Source: Pseudomonadota bacterium | Lineage (GTDB): Bacteria > Pseudomonadota > Gammaproteobacteria > Xanthomonadales > Xanthomonadaceae | Length of the DNA stretch: 41,796 nt | Reading direction: 5' to 3' | Assembly: GCA_018241125.1 (NCBI GenBank) | Contig: JAFEEL010000065.1 | Span: 1-41,796 of the forward strand | Part shown: positions 1-8,274 of the stretch, piece after piece | Layout of the letters: each line of letters begins with the position of its first letter | How positions within the stretch are numbered: the stretch's first letter is position 1 | The notes under the pieces: generated by a model | Told to the model about the DNA's origin: nothing | The model's input: the letters and a program-made list of their open reading frames with translations, nothing else | The model's database searches: none | Position numbers and translations under genes: made by a program

Positions 1-141
1 GCACGTCCGCTCAAGCGCGCCATCCAGCAGCAACTGGAGAACCCGCTGGCGCAGCGCATCCTCGCCGGTGAGTTCGGCGCCGGCGACACCGTGAAGGTCG
101 ATGCCGCCGGCGGGGCGCTGGTGTTTGGCAAGACGACCTGA
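1..141 (+). CDS. clpB: ClpB disaggregase, C-terminal end (partial)
   Basis: Reading frame 1 is open from the first base to the TGA at 139-141 and gives 46 residues. It begins [18 protein letters not shown], which matches the conserved end of the ClpB small domain of AAA+ module 2 (E. coli has [19 protein letters not shown]). ClpB is the cytosolic hexameric ATPase that resolves protein aggregates together with DnaK. Only the extreme C-terminus lies in the window; the ATPase motifs are outside it. The gene converges with the kinase gene, with three bases between the two stop codons. The identification rests on a short but very characteristic motif. Confidence 0.88.
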   Translation, partial: ARPLKRAIQQQLENPLAQRILAGEFGAGDTVKVDAAGGALVFGKTT

Positions 142-144
142 AAG

Positions 145-2814
145 CTACTCGTTCTTGCCTGCCTCCAACGTCGCCAAGGTCTGCTGCCACTGGTCGAGCT
201 TCGCGTCGTGGCCCTTCCCGGGTTCGGCGGCATTCCACGCCGAATACAGGTCCACCAGTGCGCGTGCGCTATCGCGTGCGTCCTTCGATCCGGGGCCGAA
301 GTTGGCGGCGATGCGCCATGCGTCGGTCAGCGTGTTTTCCGCCGATGGATAGTCGTGCAGGCCGGTTTGCGCGGTGCCCATGGCGGTGAGGAATCGTGCG
401 AGCAGCCAACTGTTATCCCAGTGCTTGCGTACGTCGGCCTCGGTCGGGGCGAGCAGGCTGAGCGCGTCGGCGTATTTGTGTTGTGCGACCAGGGCAGCGG
501 CGTTGCGGTCGAGCGCGAGCATCGACTCGTAGCGCTCGCGCGTGGATTGCAGCACGATGAGATCCTCGGGTTTCCAATCGACCGGCGGTTGCGCGGGGAA
601 ACCGAAGGCCACGGCGCGGCGCTGCAATGCAGCCATTTCGCCAGCTTGGGAGATGTCGGCGATCCACTGCGCGGCTGGGTAACTGGCGCGTTGGCTGGGG
701 CGCAGCTTTTGGTCGATGTCCGTGAGGTAGACGTACAGCCGCCGCGTCTGCGTTGCTTCTTCGGCTTCCGGCGTGCCTGCGGCGACCGCCTTGACGACGG
801 TGAGGCCGATCATGCGCGAGATCAACGCGCCGTTGGAACGCATCATGGTCACGCCGATGGTTCGGCAGTCGGCGACGAGCTGTGGGTCGGGAATCACCGG
901 CGAATTCGCGCTGGCACCGCAACTGTAGATCAGCCGCTGCCATGCGGTCATGAGCAGGCGCTCGCTTTCCTCGCGTGCGATCACCGCGGTCATGGGTTGA
1001 TTCGGAGCGATGATGGCTGCCGGACGCGCGAGCAGCGGTGGCGCCGGCACGTTCGCGGTGGTGACGGCCTTGGAAACCGCCGCTACCGCTGCGCCGAGGT
1101 AGTCGTCGAAGCGGGTGCGCCGGGCCGCCTCGTGGAGCGCCGCGCGCGATTGCTGGCGGTCGGTCGCGTTCATCGACAGCAGCAGCCACGCATACATGTT
1201 GTCAGGGTCGAGGCGTGTCAGTTCCTTCGTGGCGTCCGGGCGCAGGCACAGGCGCCCGTCGTCATTGGACACGCATTCGGCCGCGGCGATCTGCCACAAC
1301 AGGTGATCGTCCGGATGTGCGGACAATCCCACCTTCAAGGCGTCAACGAATGTCTTCGAGTGATCGTTCGCGGAATCCGTGTAGCTGAGCAGGGCGATGT
1401 ACAGTTCCTTGTGCGGATCGTTGCCCGCTCGTAGCGTTTGCACCATCTGCCGCCGGTAACCCACGCCCAGCACGTCCACGATCTTGCTGAACAAGGTCGT
1501 CGCGCTGTCGGCGTTTTGCGCGTCCAGCGCCTTGATGAAGGTCGCCAGCGCATCGGCCTGACGTGCCTGGTTGTCGGGCAGGCGCTTGCGCAACCATGCG
1601 AGCAGATCGTCGGCACGCTGGTCGTCGTCGCCGGTGTAGGCGAACAGGTGCGCGCCAATTTCGTTGGCGATCACGGCGCGGTCGCGCTCGGAAACGACCA
1701 CGTCGCGCTGGGCGGCAGCCGCCTGCCACTGCGAGGTCGTTGCGGCCGCTCCCGAGGCCAGAGTCAGCAGCGCGAATGCCAGCGCGGCAGCGAACTTCGG
1801 CTCGCGGCGCATCCAGCGCTGCGCGCGTTCGGCAAAGCCGATGCGGCGCACGCTGACCGGCAAGCCATTGCGTGCGCGGCGTAAATCATCCGTCAGTTGC
1901 GCCACGCTGGCGTAGCGATCGGACGGTTGCAGTTCCAGACACTTCATGCAGACCGCATCCAGATCGCGCGGGATTTTCGGGTCGATCTGGCGCGGGGCGC
2001 GGATGCGGCCGGCGGCGGCGCGACGCAGTACGTCGTCGGGATTGCCCTCGCCATGCGGCGACACGCCGGTCAGGCAGCGATAGAGGATCGCGCCCAGCGC
2101 GTAGATGTCGGTGGCTGGCGTCAGGCGGTATTGCTTGATGAGGATTTGTTCCGGGGCCATGAAGCTCGGCGTGCCGGACACCTCCTGCGCATCCACGCCG
2201 CCCTTGGCATCCATGTGTCGCGCCAGCCCGAAATCGGCGATCAGCGGCTCGCCGCGTTCGTCGAGCAATACGTTGGCGGGCTTGAGATCCAGGTGCAGCA
2301 AGCCGAGCCGGTGCGCGTAGTCGATCGCCTCGCACAGCTTGAGCAGCAAGGCGGTGGCGTCGGCGGTCGACATCAGGCCGGCATCGAGCACGGAGGCCAG
2401 CGAGCGGCCCTTGATCAGCGGCATCGAGAAGTAGTGCATGCCTTCGACCGAACCGACTTCGTGCACCGGCACGATGTTCGGGTGCAACAGACGCGCGGCC
2501 GCGCGGGCTTCGGCAAGGAAGCGCGCGACACCGGTCGGATCGGCGAACCAGTCGGCGATGAACTTGATGGCCACGTCACGATCGAGGCTGCGCTGGCGGG
2601 CGCGGTACACCACGCCCATGCCGCCGCGGCCGATTTCTTCCAGCAGTTCGTAATCGCCGAACTGCCGCTGCGCGGGGTCGGACAAATCCAGCTGCGGCCA
2701 GTTCGGGGTGGTACCGACGCTGGCGTCGGCGATCACCGCGCGGGCCATCGACAGCAGGATCGAATCGGCCGGATCGGGGCGGGTGGGGACGGTACTTTCG
2801 GGTTGCTGGTTCAT
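145..2814 (-). CDS. Membrane-anchored Ser/Thr protein kinase (Hanks type)
   Basis: 889 residues. The ATG at 2814 is chosen because AAGGAG lies eight bases upstream; the frame is open further upstream. The kinase domain spans about residues 53-325: glycine loop GRGGMGVVY (62-70), Lys84 in VAIKF, catalytic loop HLDLKPAN (174-181), DFG (194-196) and APE (220-222). The usual HRD arginine is Leu175, so this is a non-RD kinase. One membrane span at about 341-360 is followed by about 530 residues, probably extracytoplasmic and helical, with no family I can name. The sigma factor gene lies 61 bases upstream on the same strand, so the two probably form an operon. By analogy with the PknT/EcfP pair of Vibrio parahaemolyticus, the kinase may phosphorylate that sigma factor; this is inference. 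Confidence 0.9.
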   Translation of the reverse strand: MNQQPESTVPTRPDPADSILLSMARAVIADASVGTTPNWPQLDLSDPAQRQFGDYELLEEIGRGGMGVVYRARQRSLDRDVAIKFIADWFADPTGVARFLAEARAAARLLHPNIVPVHEVGSVEGMHYFSMPLIKGRSLASVLDAGLMSTADATALLLKLCEAIDYAHRLGLLHLDLKPANVLLDERGEPLIADFGLARHMDAKGGVDAQEVSGTPSFMAPEQILIKQYRLTPATDIYALGAILYRCLTGVSPHGEGNPDDVLRRAAAGRIRAPRQIDPKIPRDLDAVCMKCLELQPSDRYASVAQLTDDLRRARNGLPVSVRRIGFAERAQRWMRREPKFAAALAFALLTLASGAAATTSQWQAAAAQRDVVVSERDRAVIANEIGAHLFAYTGDDDQRADDLLAWLRKRLPDNQARQADALATFIKALDAQNADSATTLFSKIVDVLGVGYRRQMVQTLRAGNDPHKELYIALLSYTDSANDHSKTFVDALKVGLSAHPDDHLLWQIAAAECVSNDDGRLCLRPDATKELTRLDPDNMYAWLLLSMNATDRQQSRAALHEAARRTRFDDYLGAAVAAVSKAVTTANVPAPPLLARPAAIIAPNQPMTAVIAREESERLLMTAWQRLIYSCGASANSPVIPDPQLVADCRTIGVTMMRSNGALISRMIGLTVVKAVAAGTPEAEEATQTRRLYVYLTDIDQKLRPSQRASYPAAQWIADISQAGEMAALQRRAVAFGFPAQPPVDWKPEDLIVLQSTRERYESMLALDRNAAALVAQHKYADALSLLAPTEADVRKHWDNSWLLARFLTAMGTAQTGLHDYPSAENTLTDAWRIAANFGPGSKDARDSARALVDLYSAWNAAEPGKGHDAKLDQWQQTLATLEAGKNE

Positions 2815-2875
2815 GGGCACTCTCCTTGGGTTCAACCCACGATTACCGGCCATGCGGGCAAATGTGACAGCCGCG

Positions 2876-3541
2876 TCACCGCCCCTGGAGGATGGCCTGC
2901 ACCGCGTCCCATTCCCCGGCGAAGGATGCTGCATCGGCGCACAGGTCGGCGACGAGGCTGCGCATCTGCTCGCGCAGGCGCTTGCGCAGGCGGTTGATCT
3001 CCACCGTCAAGGTGTTGGCGGGCAGGCCAAGCGAGGCGGCCATTTCCTTGAGTTCGCCGTGTTCGGGCGGTGAGGACAGCAATGGCAGCAGCGTTTCGAA
3101 CAGATCGCCGCGACCGCGCGCGCCGTACTGCGCGCGTTGCGCATCGACCGCGCGGGCGGTGAGCGCCAACGCGAAGCGCAGGTCGAACTGGTGGTCAGCA
3201 TCGGGGGCCGGATCGGTGAGATCGTCCGGCGCGATGTCTGCGCTCGCCGCCGGTTCACGCACGCTGCGCAGGCGCGACAAGTGGCGACGCAGCAACACCC
3301 GCAGGAAGTTCCGGAAGCTGCCGCGTTGCGCATCGGCGCGCGACCACCAATCCAGCTCGTAGCTCGCCGCGAGGAACGATTGCGTCGCGTCCTGCGCGGC
3401 ATCGGCGGGCATGCGCGCGCGGAAGAAGGCGAGGATTGGCGCGCGGTAGGCGCGCACCAGTGCGCCAAAGGACTCGCGTCCCGAAGGCGTTGGCCCGGCT
3501 TGGCGGAGCAGGCTCCACTGCGTGCTGGGGAAGTGCGGCAT
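2876..3541 (-). CDS. ECF-type sigma factor of the kinase-linked (ECF43-like) kind
   Basis: 221 residues from the ATG at 3541; an ATG at 3580 would add 13 residues and neither start has a clear Shine-Dalgarno site. The protein opens FPSTQWSLL, the typical start of the sigma group found next to Ser/Thr kinases. Region 2 holds DAAQDATQSFLAA (47-59), where most ECF sigmas have an acidic DAEDLTQE-like stretch that contacts RNA polymerase. Here one acid is Gln50, and Thr53 is a candidate phosphosite. Region 4 (about 150-200) carries a helix-turn-helix with ELKEMAASLGLPANTL. No anti-sigma gene is adjacent; the partner appears to be the downstream kinase. The group name and the regulation are inferred from context and motif. 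Confidence 0.82.
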   Translation of the reverse strand: MPHFPSTQWSLLRQAGPTPSGRESFGALVRAYRAPILAFFRARMPADAAQDATQSFLAASYELDWWSRADAQRGSFRNFLRVLLRRHLSRLRSVREPAASADIAPDDLTDPAPDADHQFDLRFALALTARAVDAQRAQYGARGRGDLFETLLPLLSSPPEHGELKEMAASLGLPANTLTVEINRLRKRLREQMRSLVADLCADAASFAGEWDAVQAILQGR

Positions 3542-3609
3542 TTGAACATCGTCTGGGCGTCGTGAAACCTTCAACAACATCGCATAAGGTGGTGTGTTGG
3601 CGAGTGCTT

Positions 3610-3652
3610 CCCCTCATCCGCCCTTCGGGCACCTTCTCCCGATGGGAGAAGG
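3610..3652. repeat. Two-hairpin palindromic element, copy 1
   Basis: The element starts CCCCTCATCCG, then has CCC-TTC-GGG and a second hairpin CCTTCTCCC-gat-GGGAGAAGG with nine-base arms. It lies between the sigma factor start and the kefB stop. Related copies are at 18279-18331, 37584-37619 and 37660-37705. I see no terminal features of a transposon. Confidence 0.8.
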
Positions 3653-3710
3653 AAGGCAAGCGATTCACGTCGTCCCCGTGTACTGGCTACTGCGTGCAGA
3701 TTACCTTTCT

Positions 3711-3738
3711 GTCCTCTGTCCTCTGTCCTCTGTCCTCA
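3711..3738. repeat. Heptamer tandem array GTCCTCT, 4 copies
   Basis: Four units of seven bases (GTCCTCT three times, then GTCCTCA) run without interruption. The last unit contains the complement of the kefB stop codon at 3736-3738, so the array begins at the stop and extends into the 3' flank. The unit is close to the one inside hemE at 30028-30060. Confidence 0.9.
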
Positions 3739-5439
3739 ACCCGCCCGCAATGCCCGAAACGGCGGCGCTGACATCACCATCTCGGCCAGCGAGTGCGCCA
3801 GTTCGCGCTCGGCCAGCACGGTGCCGTCGGCGCCGCGTTCGAGCAGGTGGCGCACTTCGCCATCGCTGTGCGCGCGGGCCAGTACGCCGATGGCCGGGTT
3901 GATCTCGCGCTTGAGGCGCGCGATGGCCTCGCCGGCCTCCAGCGCGCGCGGGATGGCGAACACCGCCATCTGCGCGTCGGCGGCACGGGCTTCCTCCAGC
4001 ACCTGTTCGGCGGCGACATTGCCGCGCACCGCAGGGAAGCCATCGGCGCGCGCGCGGGCGATCTTGTCGGCGTCATCCTCGATCACCACCACCGGCACCT
4101 CGCGGTTGGACAACAGCATCGCCAGTTGCGCACCCACGCGGCCGTAGCCCACGACGATGGCGTGGTCGCGGATGTCGGCGGGCAGCGGGTACAGGCGGTC
4201 GTCTTCGTCATCGTCGCTGGGCGTGGCCAGCGACGGTTCGTGTTTTTCCTCCTGCGCCTGATAGCGATCCAGCCAGACGAAGGCGAACGGGTTGGCGATG
4301 ATCGACAGCAGCGCCGCGGCGAGGATGAGATCGCGCGCGTCGGCGCCGAGCACGCCGAGGCCGGCGCCGAGCGAGGCCAGGATGAAGGAGAACTCGCCGA
4401 TCTGCGCCATGCTCACCGCCAGCGTGGTGGCGGCCAGCTTGGGCAAGCCCATCAACCGAGAGAGGCTGAACGCGACTGCCGCATTGCCCACGGTGACGAT
4501 GAGGAAGGTCGCCAGCACTTCCCACGGATGCTCGAACAGGATCAACGGGTTGAACAGCATCCCGACCGAGACGAAAAACAACACCGCGAACGCATCGCGC
4601 AGCGGCAGCGAATCGGCAGCGGCCTTGTGGCTGAGCTCGGACTCGTTGAGCAGCATGCCGGCGAAGAACGCGCCCAGCGCGAACGACACGTCGAACAATT
4701 TCGCCGAACCGAACGCTACGCCCAGCGCGATCGCCAGCACCGCCAGCGTGAACAGTTCACGCTGCCCGGTGCCGGCGACCTTTTCCAGCAACCACGGGAT
4801 GAAGCGCCGTCCGACCACCAGCATCACCGCCACGAACCCGCAGACCTTGAGCAAGGTCTCCCCCAGCGCAGTGGCGATCTGTGCCGCGCCTTGCGCATCG
4901 CCCTTGCCGCCGCCGAGCACGCCGGCCAACGCCGGCAACAGCACCAGTGCCAGCACCATCGCCAGATCCTCGACCACCAGCCAGCCGATGGCGATCTGCC
5001 CGCGGTGGGTCTCCAGCAGGCGGCGGTCCTCCAATGCGCGCAGCACCACCACGGTGCTGGCCACCGACAGCGCCAGCCCGTACACCACGCACTGCGCCAG
5101 CGGCCAGCCAAACGCCTTGCCCAACGCGGTTCCGATCAGGGTGGTGGTCGCGATCTGGCCGAGCGCGCCGGGGATGGCGTGGCGCTTGACCGCGATCAGT
5201 TCGGCCAGCGAAAAATGCAGGCCAACGCCGAACATCAGCAAGATCACCCCGATCTCGGCCAGTTGCGGGGCCAGCGTCTGGTCGGCGACGAAGCCGGGAG
5301 TGAACGGGCCGGCGACGATGCCGGCCACCAAGTAGCCTACCAGCGGCGACAACCGCAGCTTCTGCGCCAGCATGCCCAGCGCGAAGGCGAGCACGAAGCC
5401 CATGCTGAGGATGGCGATCAGGGAAGTGGGGTGGTGCAT
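3736..5439 (-). CDS. Kef/YbaL-type cation:proton antiporter (CPA2) with TrkA-N domain
   Basis: 567 residues. The ATG at 5439 is preceded by GAGG at a usable distance, and the protein starts directly with the first membrane helix (TSLIAILSMGFVLAFALGM). About 12 hydrophobic segments fill residues 5-390, including GVGLHFSLAEL and the GWLVVEDLAMVLALV stretch typical of Kef-type proteins. A cytosolic RCK/TrkA-N domain starts near residue 425 with the nucleotide-binding motif VVGYGRVGAQL. The family exports K+ in exchange for H+ under ligand control. The domain order fits YbaL/KefB/KefC, and I cannot choose among them. The gene ends inside a heptamer array and lies 72 bases downstream of the SulP gene on the same strand. 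Confidence 0.9.
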   Translation of the reverse strand: MHHPTSLIAILSMGFVLAFALGMLAQKLRLSPLVGYLVAGIVAGPFTPGFVADQTLAPQLAEIGVILLMFGVGLHFSLAELIAVKRHAIPGALGQIATTTLIGTALGKAFGWPLAQCVVYGLALSVASTVVVLRALEDRRLLETHRGQIAIGWLVVEDLAMVLALVLLPALAGVLGGGKGDAQGAAQIATALGETLLKVCGFVAVMLVVGRRFIPWLLEKVAGTGQRELFTLAVLAIALGVAFGSAKLFDVSFALGAFFAGMLLNESELSHKAAADSLPLRDAFAVLFFVSVGMLFNPLILFEHPWEVLATFLIVTVGNAAVAFSLSRLMGLPKLAATTLAVSMAQIGEFSFILASLGAGLGVLGADARDLILAAALLSIIANPFAFVWLDRYQAQEEKHEPSLATPSDDDEDDRLYPLPADIRDHAIVVGYGRVGAQLAMLLSNREVPVVVIEDDADKIARARADGFPAVRGNVAAEQVLEEARAADAQMAVFAIPRALEAGEAIARLKREINPAIGVLARAHSDGEVRHLLERGADGTVLAERELAHSLAEMVMSAPPFRALRAG

Positions 5440-5511
5440 CGGCGGCCTCGCCCTCGGGTTCGGGTCGATAGTGACCGCAGCGGCGCCAGTGCGCAAACCG
5501 CGTGCGCCAGG

Positions 5512-7122
5512 TCATGCCGAAGCCGCCTTCACCGCGTCGTCCACGCTCCAGTCGTCCAGGGTTTCGGTAGGCAACTGCGGCAGCGCCGCGCGCAGCAGAA
5601 CCTCGCGGGTGTCGTCCTTCAGTCGCGCTGCCCGTAGCAGCAAGCCGCGCCCTTGCAACCAGGCGGCGAAGTCGGCCAGCGCTTCGAGCGCGGTGCCATC
5701 GAGGTCGGGCGACTCTTCCAGGCTCAGCACCACGCTGCGCAGGCCCTCGCGGCGCTGCACCTGCGCACGGGCCAGCGCGAAGATCGCCTCGGCGTTGGCG
5801 AAAAACAGCGGCTCCTCCGGGCGCAGCGTCAGCACGCCCGGTGCCTCGGCCGCACCGACGCGGCCGATGGGTACGAAATCATGGCCGCCGTTCAGACGTC
5901 CGAGCACCACCAGTCGCGGCCGTGCCAGTTGCTGGAGCAACAGCACCACGCTCAGCGCGATCGCCACCAGCAGGCCTTCGAGCACGCCCAGCGCCAGCAC
6001 CGCAATGATCGCGGCGAGCACCAGCAGGCGATCGCGCTGCCATTTCAGATAAGGGGCGAACGCCGACAACCGCCACGATGCGCTGACCGCGTAAATCACG
6101 ATCGCCGCCAGCACCGGCTCGGGGATGCGTTCGACGAACCGCAGCAGCGCGCCGGCCATCAACACGCTGCACCCCAGCGCCACCCATGCGGCCAGCCGCG
6201 AGTTCGCGCCGGCGGCCTCGTTGGCGGCGGTCGCCGAGTAGCCGGCGCCCACCGGCATGCCGTGCAGCAGGCCGGCGCAGACGTTGGCCACGCCCAGCGC
6301 GAGCAGGTCGCGGTCGGGCTCGACCGGGTCGCCGTGGCGCAGCGCGAAGCCGCGGATCGAGGCATACGATTCGGCGTACAGCACCAGCACCAAGGCCGCG
6401 CCCAGCTCCACGCTCGGCAGCCATTGCTCCTTGGCGGGAATGGCCGGAATCGCCCACGTCGGTCGCGGATCGATCGTGCCCACCAGCGCCACCCCGTGCG
6501 CGCCCAGCCACGGGGCGAGCGCGATCCCCAGCACGATCACCAGCAGCCCGCCGGGTACCTTGCGCAAGCGCGCGCTGGCGATCAGCACCACCAGCGCCGC
6601 AACGCCGCAGGCCAACGACCACGCCTGCACCGGCGCACGGGAGTGCGCCAACTGCCACAGCATCTGCGGCGTGGTGTGCGCATGCACTGCGGGGAGGCCG
6701 CTCAGGTGCGGCAGCTGGCCGATGGCGATCACCACCGCCAAGCCGAAGGAAAAACCGCGCAGCACCGGCCGCGCCACCAGTTGCGACAACCCGCCCAGAC
6801 GCAGTGCGGCCGACAGCAGGAACAACGCACCGGTGAGCACGGTCATGGTCGCGGCCAAGGCCGTCGCCGACAGCCCGCCTTGCGCGGCCAGCGCGGCGGT
6901 GCCGGCGGCCAGCACCAACGCAGCCGAGGAAGTGGGCGAGACGATCGCGAAGCGGCTGCGCCCGACCAGCCCATAGCAGGCCATGCCGATCAGCAGGCCA
7001 ACCACGCCGGCTTGCGCGGGCAACCCGGCGATGTCGGCATAGGCGACCGAGGAGGTCAGCAGCAGGCCGGCGATGGACAGGCCAGCCAGCACATCCGCAC
7101 GGCGGTCGGTCGCGGCGGTCAT
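5512..7122 (-). CDS. SulP (SLC26) family anion transporter with STAS domain
   Basis: 536 residues from the ATG at 7122. The N-terminal part begins DVLAGLSIAGLLLTSSVAYADIAGLP, the SulP signature region (quoted here only in outline), and is followed by about 10-12 membrane segments up to residue 400. The cytosolic C-terminus (about 430-530) is a STAS domain with VVLSLEESPDLDGTALEAL, which corresponds to the conserved loop of that fold. The family moves sulfate, bicarbonate or dicarboxylates; the substrate cannot be read from the sequence. The gene lies nine bases downstream of the CPBP gene stop on the same strand and is probably co-transcribed with kefB. Confidence 0.9.
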   Translation of the reverse strand: MTAATDRRADVLAGLSIAGLLLTSSVAYADIAGLPAQAGVVGLLIGMACYGLVGRSRFAIVSPTSSAALVLAAGTAALAAQGGLSATALAATMTVLTGALFLLSAALRLGGLSQLVARPVLRGFSFGLAVVIAIGQLPHLSGLPAVHAHTTPQMLWQLAHSRAPVQAWSLACGVAALVVLIASARLRKVPGGLLVIVLGIALAPWLGAHGVALVGTIDPRPTWAIPAIPAKEQWLPSVELGAALVLVLYAESYASIRGFALRHGDPVEPDRDLLALGVANVCAGLLHGMPVGAGYSATAANEAAGANSRLAAWVALGCSVLMAGALLRFVERIPEPVLAAIVIYAVSASWRLSAFAPYLKWQRDRLLVLAAIIAVLALGVLEGLLVAIALSVVLLLQQLARPRLVVLGRLNGGHDFVPIGRVGAAEAPGVLTLRPEEPLFFANAEAIFALARAQVQRREGLRSVVLSLEESPDLDGTALEALADFAAWLQGRGLLLRAARLKDDTREVLLRAALPQLPTETLDDWSVDDAVKAASA

Positions 7123-7131
7123 GGGTGCCGG

Positions 7132-8085
7132 TCAGTCGATGCGCGTCAGCCGATCCCAGTCGCCGGTCGGCGCCGGTTTGCGCGCCCAGTACGGCGGCAC
7201 GATCGAACCACGGCGCACGGCGATGACGATCATCACGATCGTGCACACGCTGCACAGTGCCAGCGCGACCACCGAGGCCTCGGCACCGAACGCACCGCCG
7301 GACAGCCAGTCCGGGCCGCTGCGGGTGGACACCAGAAAGCCATCGGCGTGCGTGCCGGAGACCGGGATGCCGTACACCAATCCCTGCATGATGTTCCACG
7401 CCGCGTGCAGGCCGATGCACGGCCACAGCGAGCGCGTGAGGTGATAGAGCATGCCCAGCATCAGGCCAGCTTCGATGGCGATGGCCGCCGCCGCCCACCA
7501 GGTGGCGTTCGGGTTGCCCAGATGCCCGGCGCCGAACAGCGCCGCCGAGATGGCCAACGCGATCCAGGTTCCCAAACCCTCCTCGACCATGCGCAGCAGC
7601 GCGCCGCGCATCAGGATTTCCTCGCCGATGCCGGCACCGAATCCGACCACGGCCAGTTGCGGCAGCCAGTCCGGGTGCGCGTTGCCGCCGACGAGGTGAT
7701 AGCTGCCGGCCAGCCACAACACCCCAACCACCGCCGAAAACAGCACCGCGCCGCCGGCCAGCCCGGCCAGCAACAAACGCGGCAGCGCCTCGGGCGCCAA
7801 CTCACGCGGGTAGCGGCGCTCGATGGACTGCACCACGAACACATAGGCCAGCAGCGTCGGGCCGGCCTCGAACAGCAGGCCGATCGCCGCCCGTTCCCAC
7901 GCCGGGGCGTGTTTGGGCGACCACGCCAGCGCGTGCAGGGAGAACTGCAACGCGAACATCAACAACAAGAACACCGCCGCGAAAATGATGAGGCGTGCGC
8001 CCGGCGAATACAGCATCCAGCGCTTCCAGCGCGGCGCGTCGAGCGGGGTGGCGTAGGCGAGAGGATATTCGACGAGTGCGGTCAT
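7132..8085 (-). CDS. CPBP family intramembrane metalloprotease
   Basis: 317 residues from the ATG at 8085. An alternative ATG at 8115 lies inside a palindromic repeat and is less likely. About eight hydrophobic segments are visible. The three CPBP/Rce1-like motifs are present in order: EEILMRG (the EExxxR motif), FGAGHLGNP, and HAAWN. These residues form the metal site of membrane CAAX-type proteases. In bacteria most members have no known substrate. The gene is the first of a same-strand run with the SulP and Kef genes. The upstream 190 bases to prfC hold two palindromic repeats. Confidence 0.9.
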   Translation of the reverse strand: MTALVEYPLAYATPLDAPRWKRWMLYSPGARLIIFAAVFLLLMFALQFSLHALAWSPKHAPAWERAAIGLLFEAGPTLLAYVFVVQSIERRYPRELAPEALPRLLLAGLAGGAVLFSAVVGVLWLAGSYHLVGGNAHPDWLPQLAVVGFGAGIGEEILMRGALLRMVEEGLGTWIALAISAALFGAGHLGNPNATWWAAAAIAIEAGLMLGMLYHLTRSLWPCIGLHAAWNIMQGLVYGIPVSGTHADGFLVSTRSGPDWLSGGAFGAEASVVALALCSVCTIVMIVIAVRRGSIVPPYWARKPAPTGDWDRLTRID

Positions 8086-8094
8086 GGATCGGAC

Positions 8095-8121
8095 GATGGG
8101 TTGAACGGGGTTCAACCCATC
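8095..8121. repeat. Palindrome GATGGGTTGAA / TTCAACCCATC
   Basis: Perfect 11-base arms are separated by CGGGG, directly upstream of the CPBP start. On the minus strand it is preceded by GTAG, giving GTAGGATGGGTTGAA. This matches the start of the element at 31062-31093 (GTAGGATGGGTCGAG), so the two are members of one dispersed family. Confidence 0.85.
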
Positions 8122-8130
8122 CTACAGGGT

Positions 8131-8245
8131 GTCGTTCCGAGCGCAGCGAGGAATCTGCTGTTGGCAAGGTCATCGTGTGCCGGACGAGCGCGGGACGATC
8201 CGCGCGCTTCGCCAGAAGCAGATCCCTCGCGGTGCTCGGGATGAC
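8131..8245. repeat. Long imperfect inverted repeat
   Basis: The left arm GTCGTTCCGAGCGCAGCGAG (8131-8150, continuing to about 8160) is matched by an inverted right arm ending CTCGCGGTGCTCGGGATGAC at 8245. The arms are about 30 bases with a few mismatches. The centre of about 54 bases carries no gene. Repeats of this form, with CGAGCGCAGCGAGG, are widely dispersed in proteobacterial genomes. Confidence 0.8.
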
Positions 8246-8274
8246 AGCGAAAGTGCGCAGGCTGACAGCGCGAT

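Noticed and set aside
1438-1884. Plus-strand frames through the kinase gene as possible small genes
   Set aside because: They are shadows of the kinase reading frame with no start context or family resemblance.
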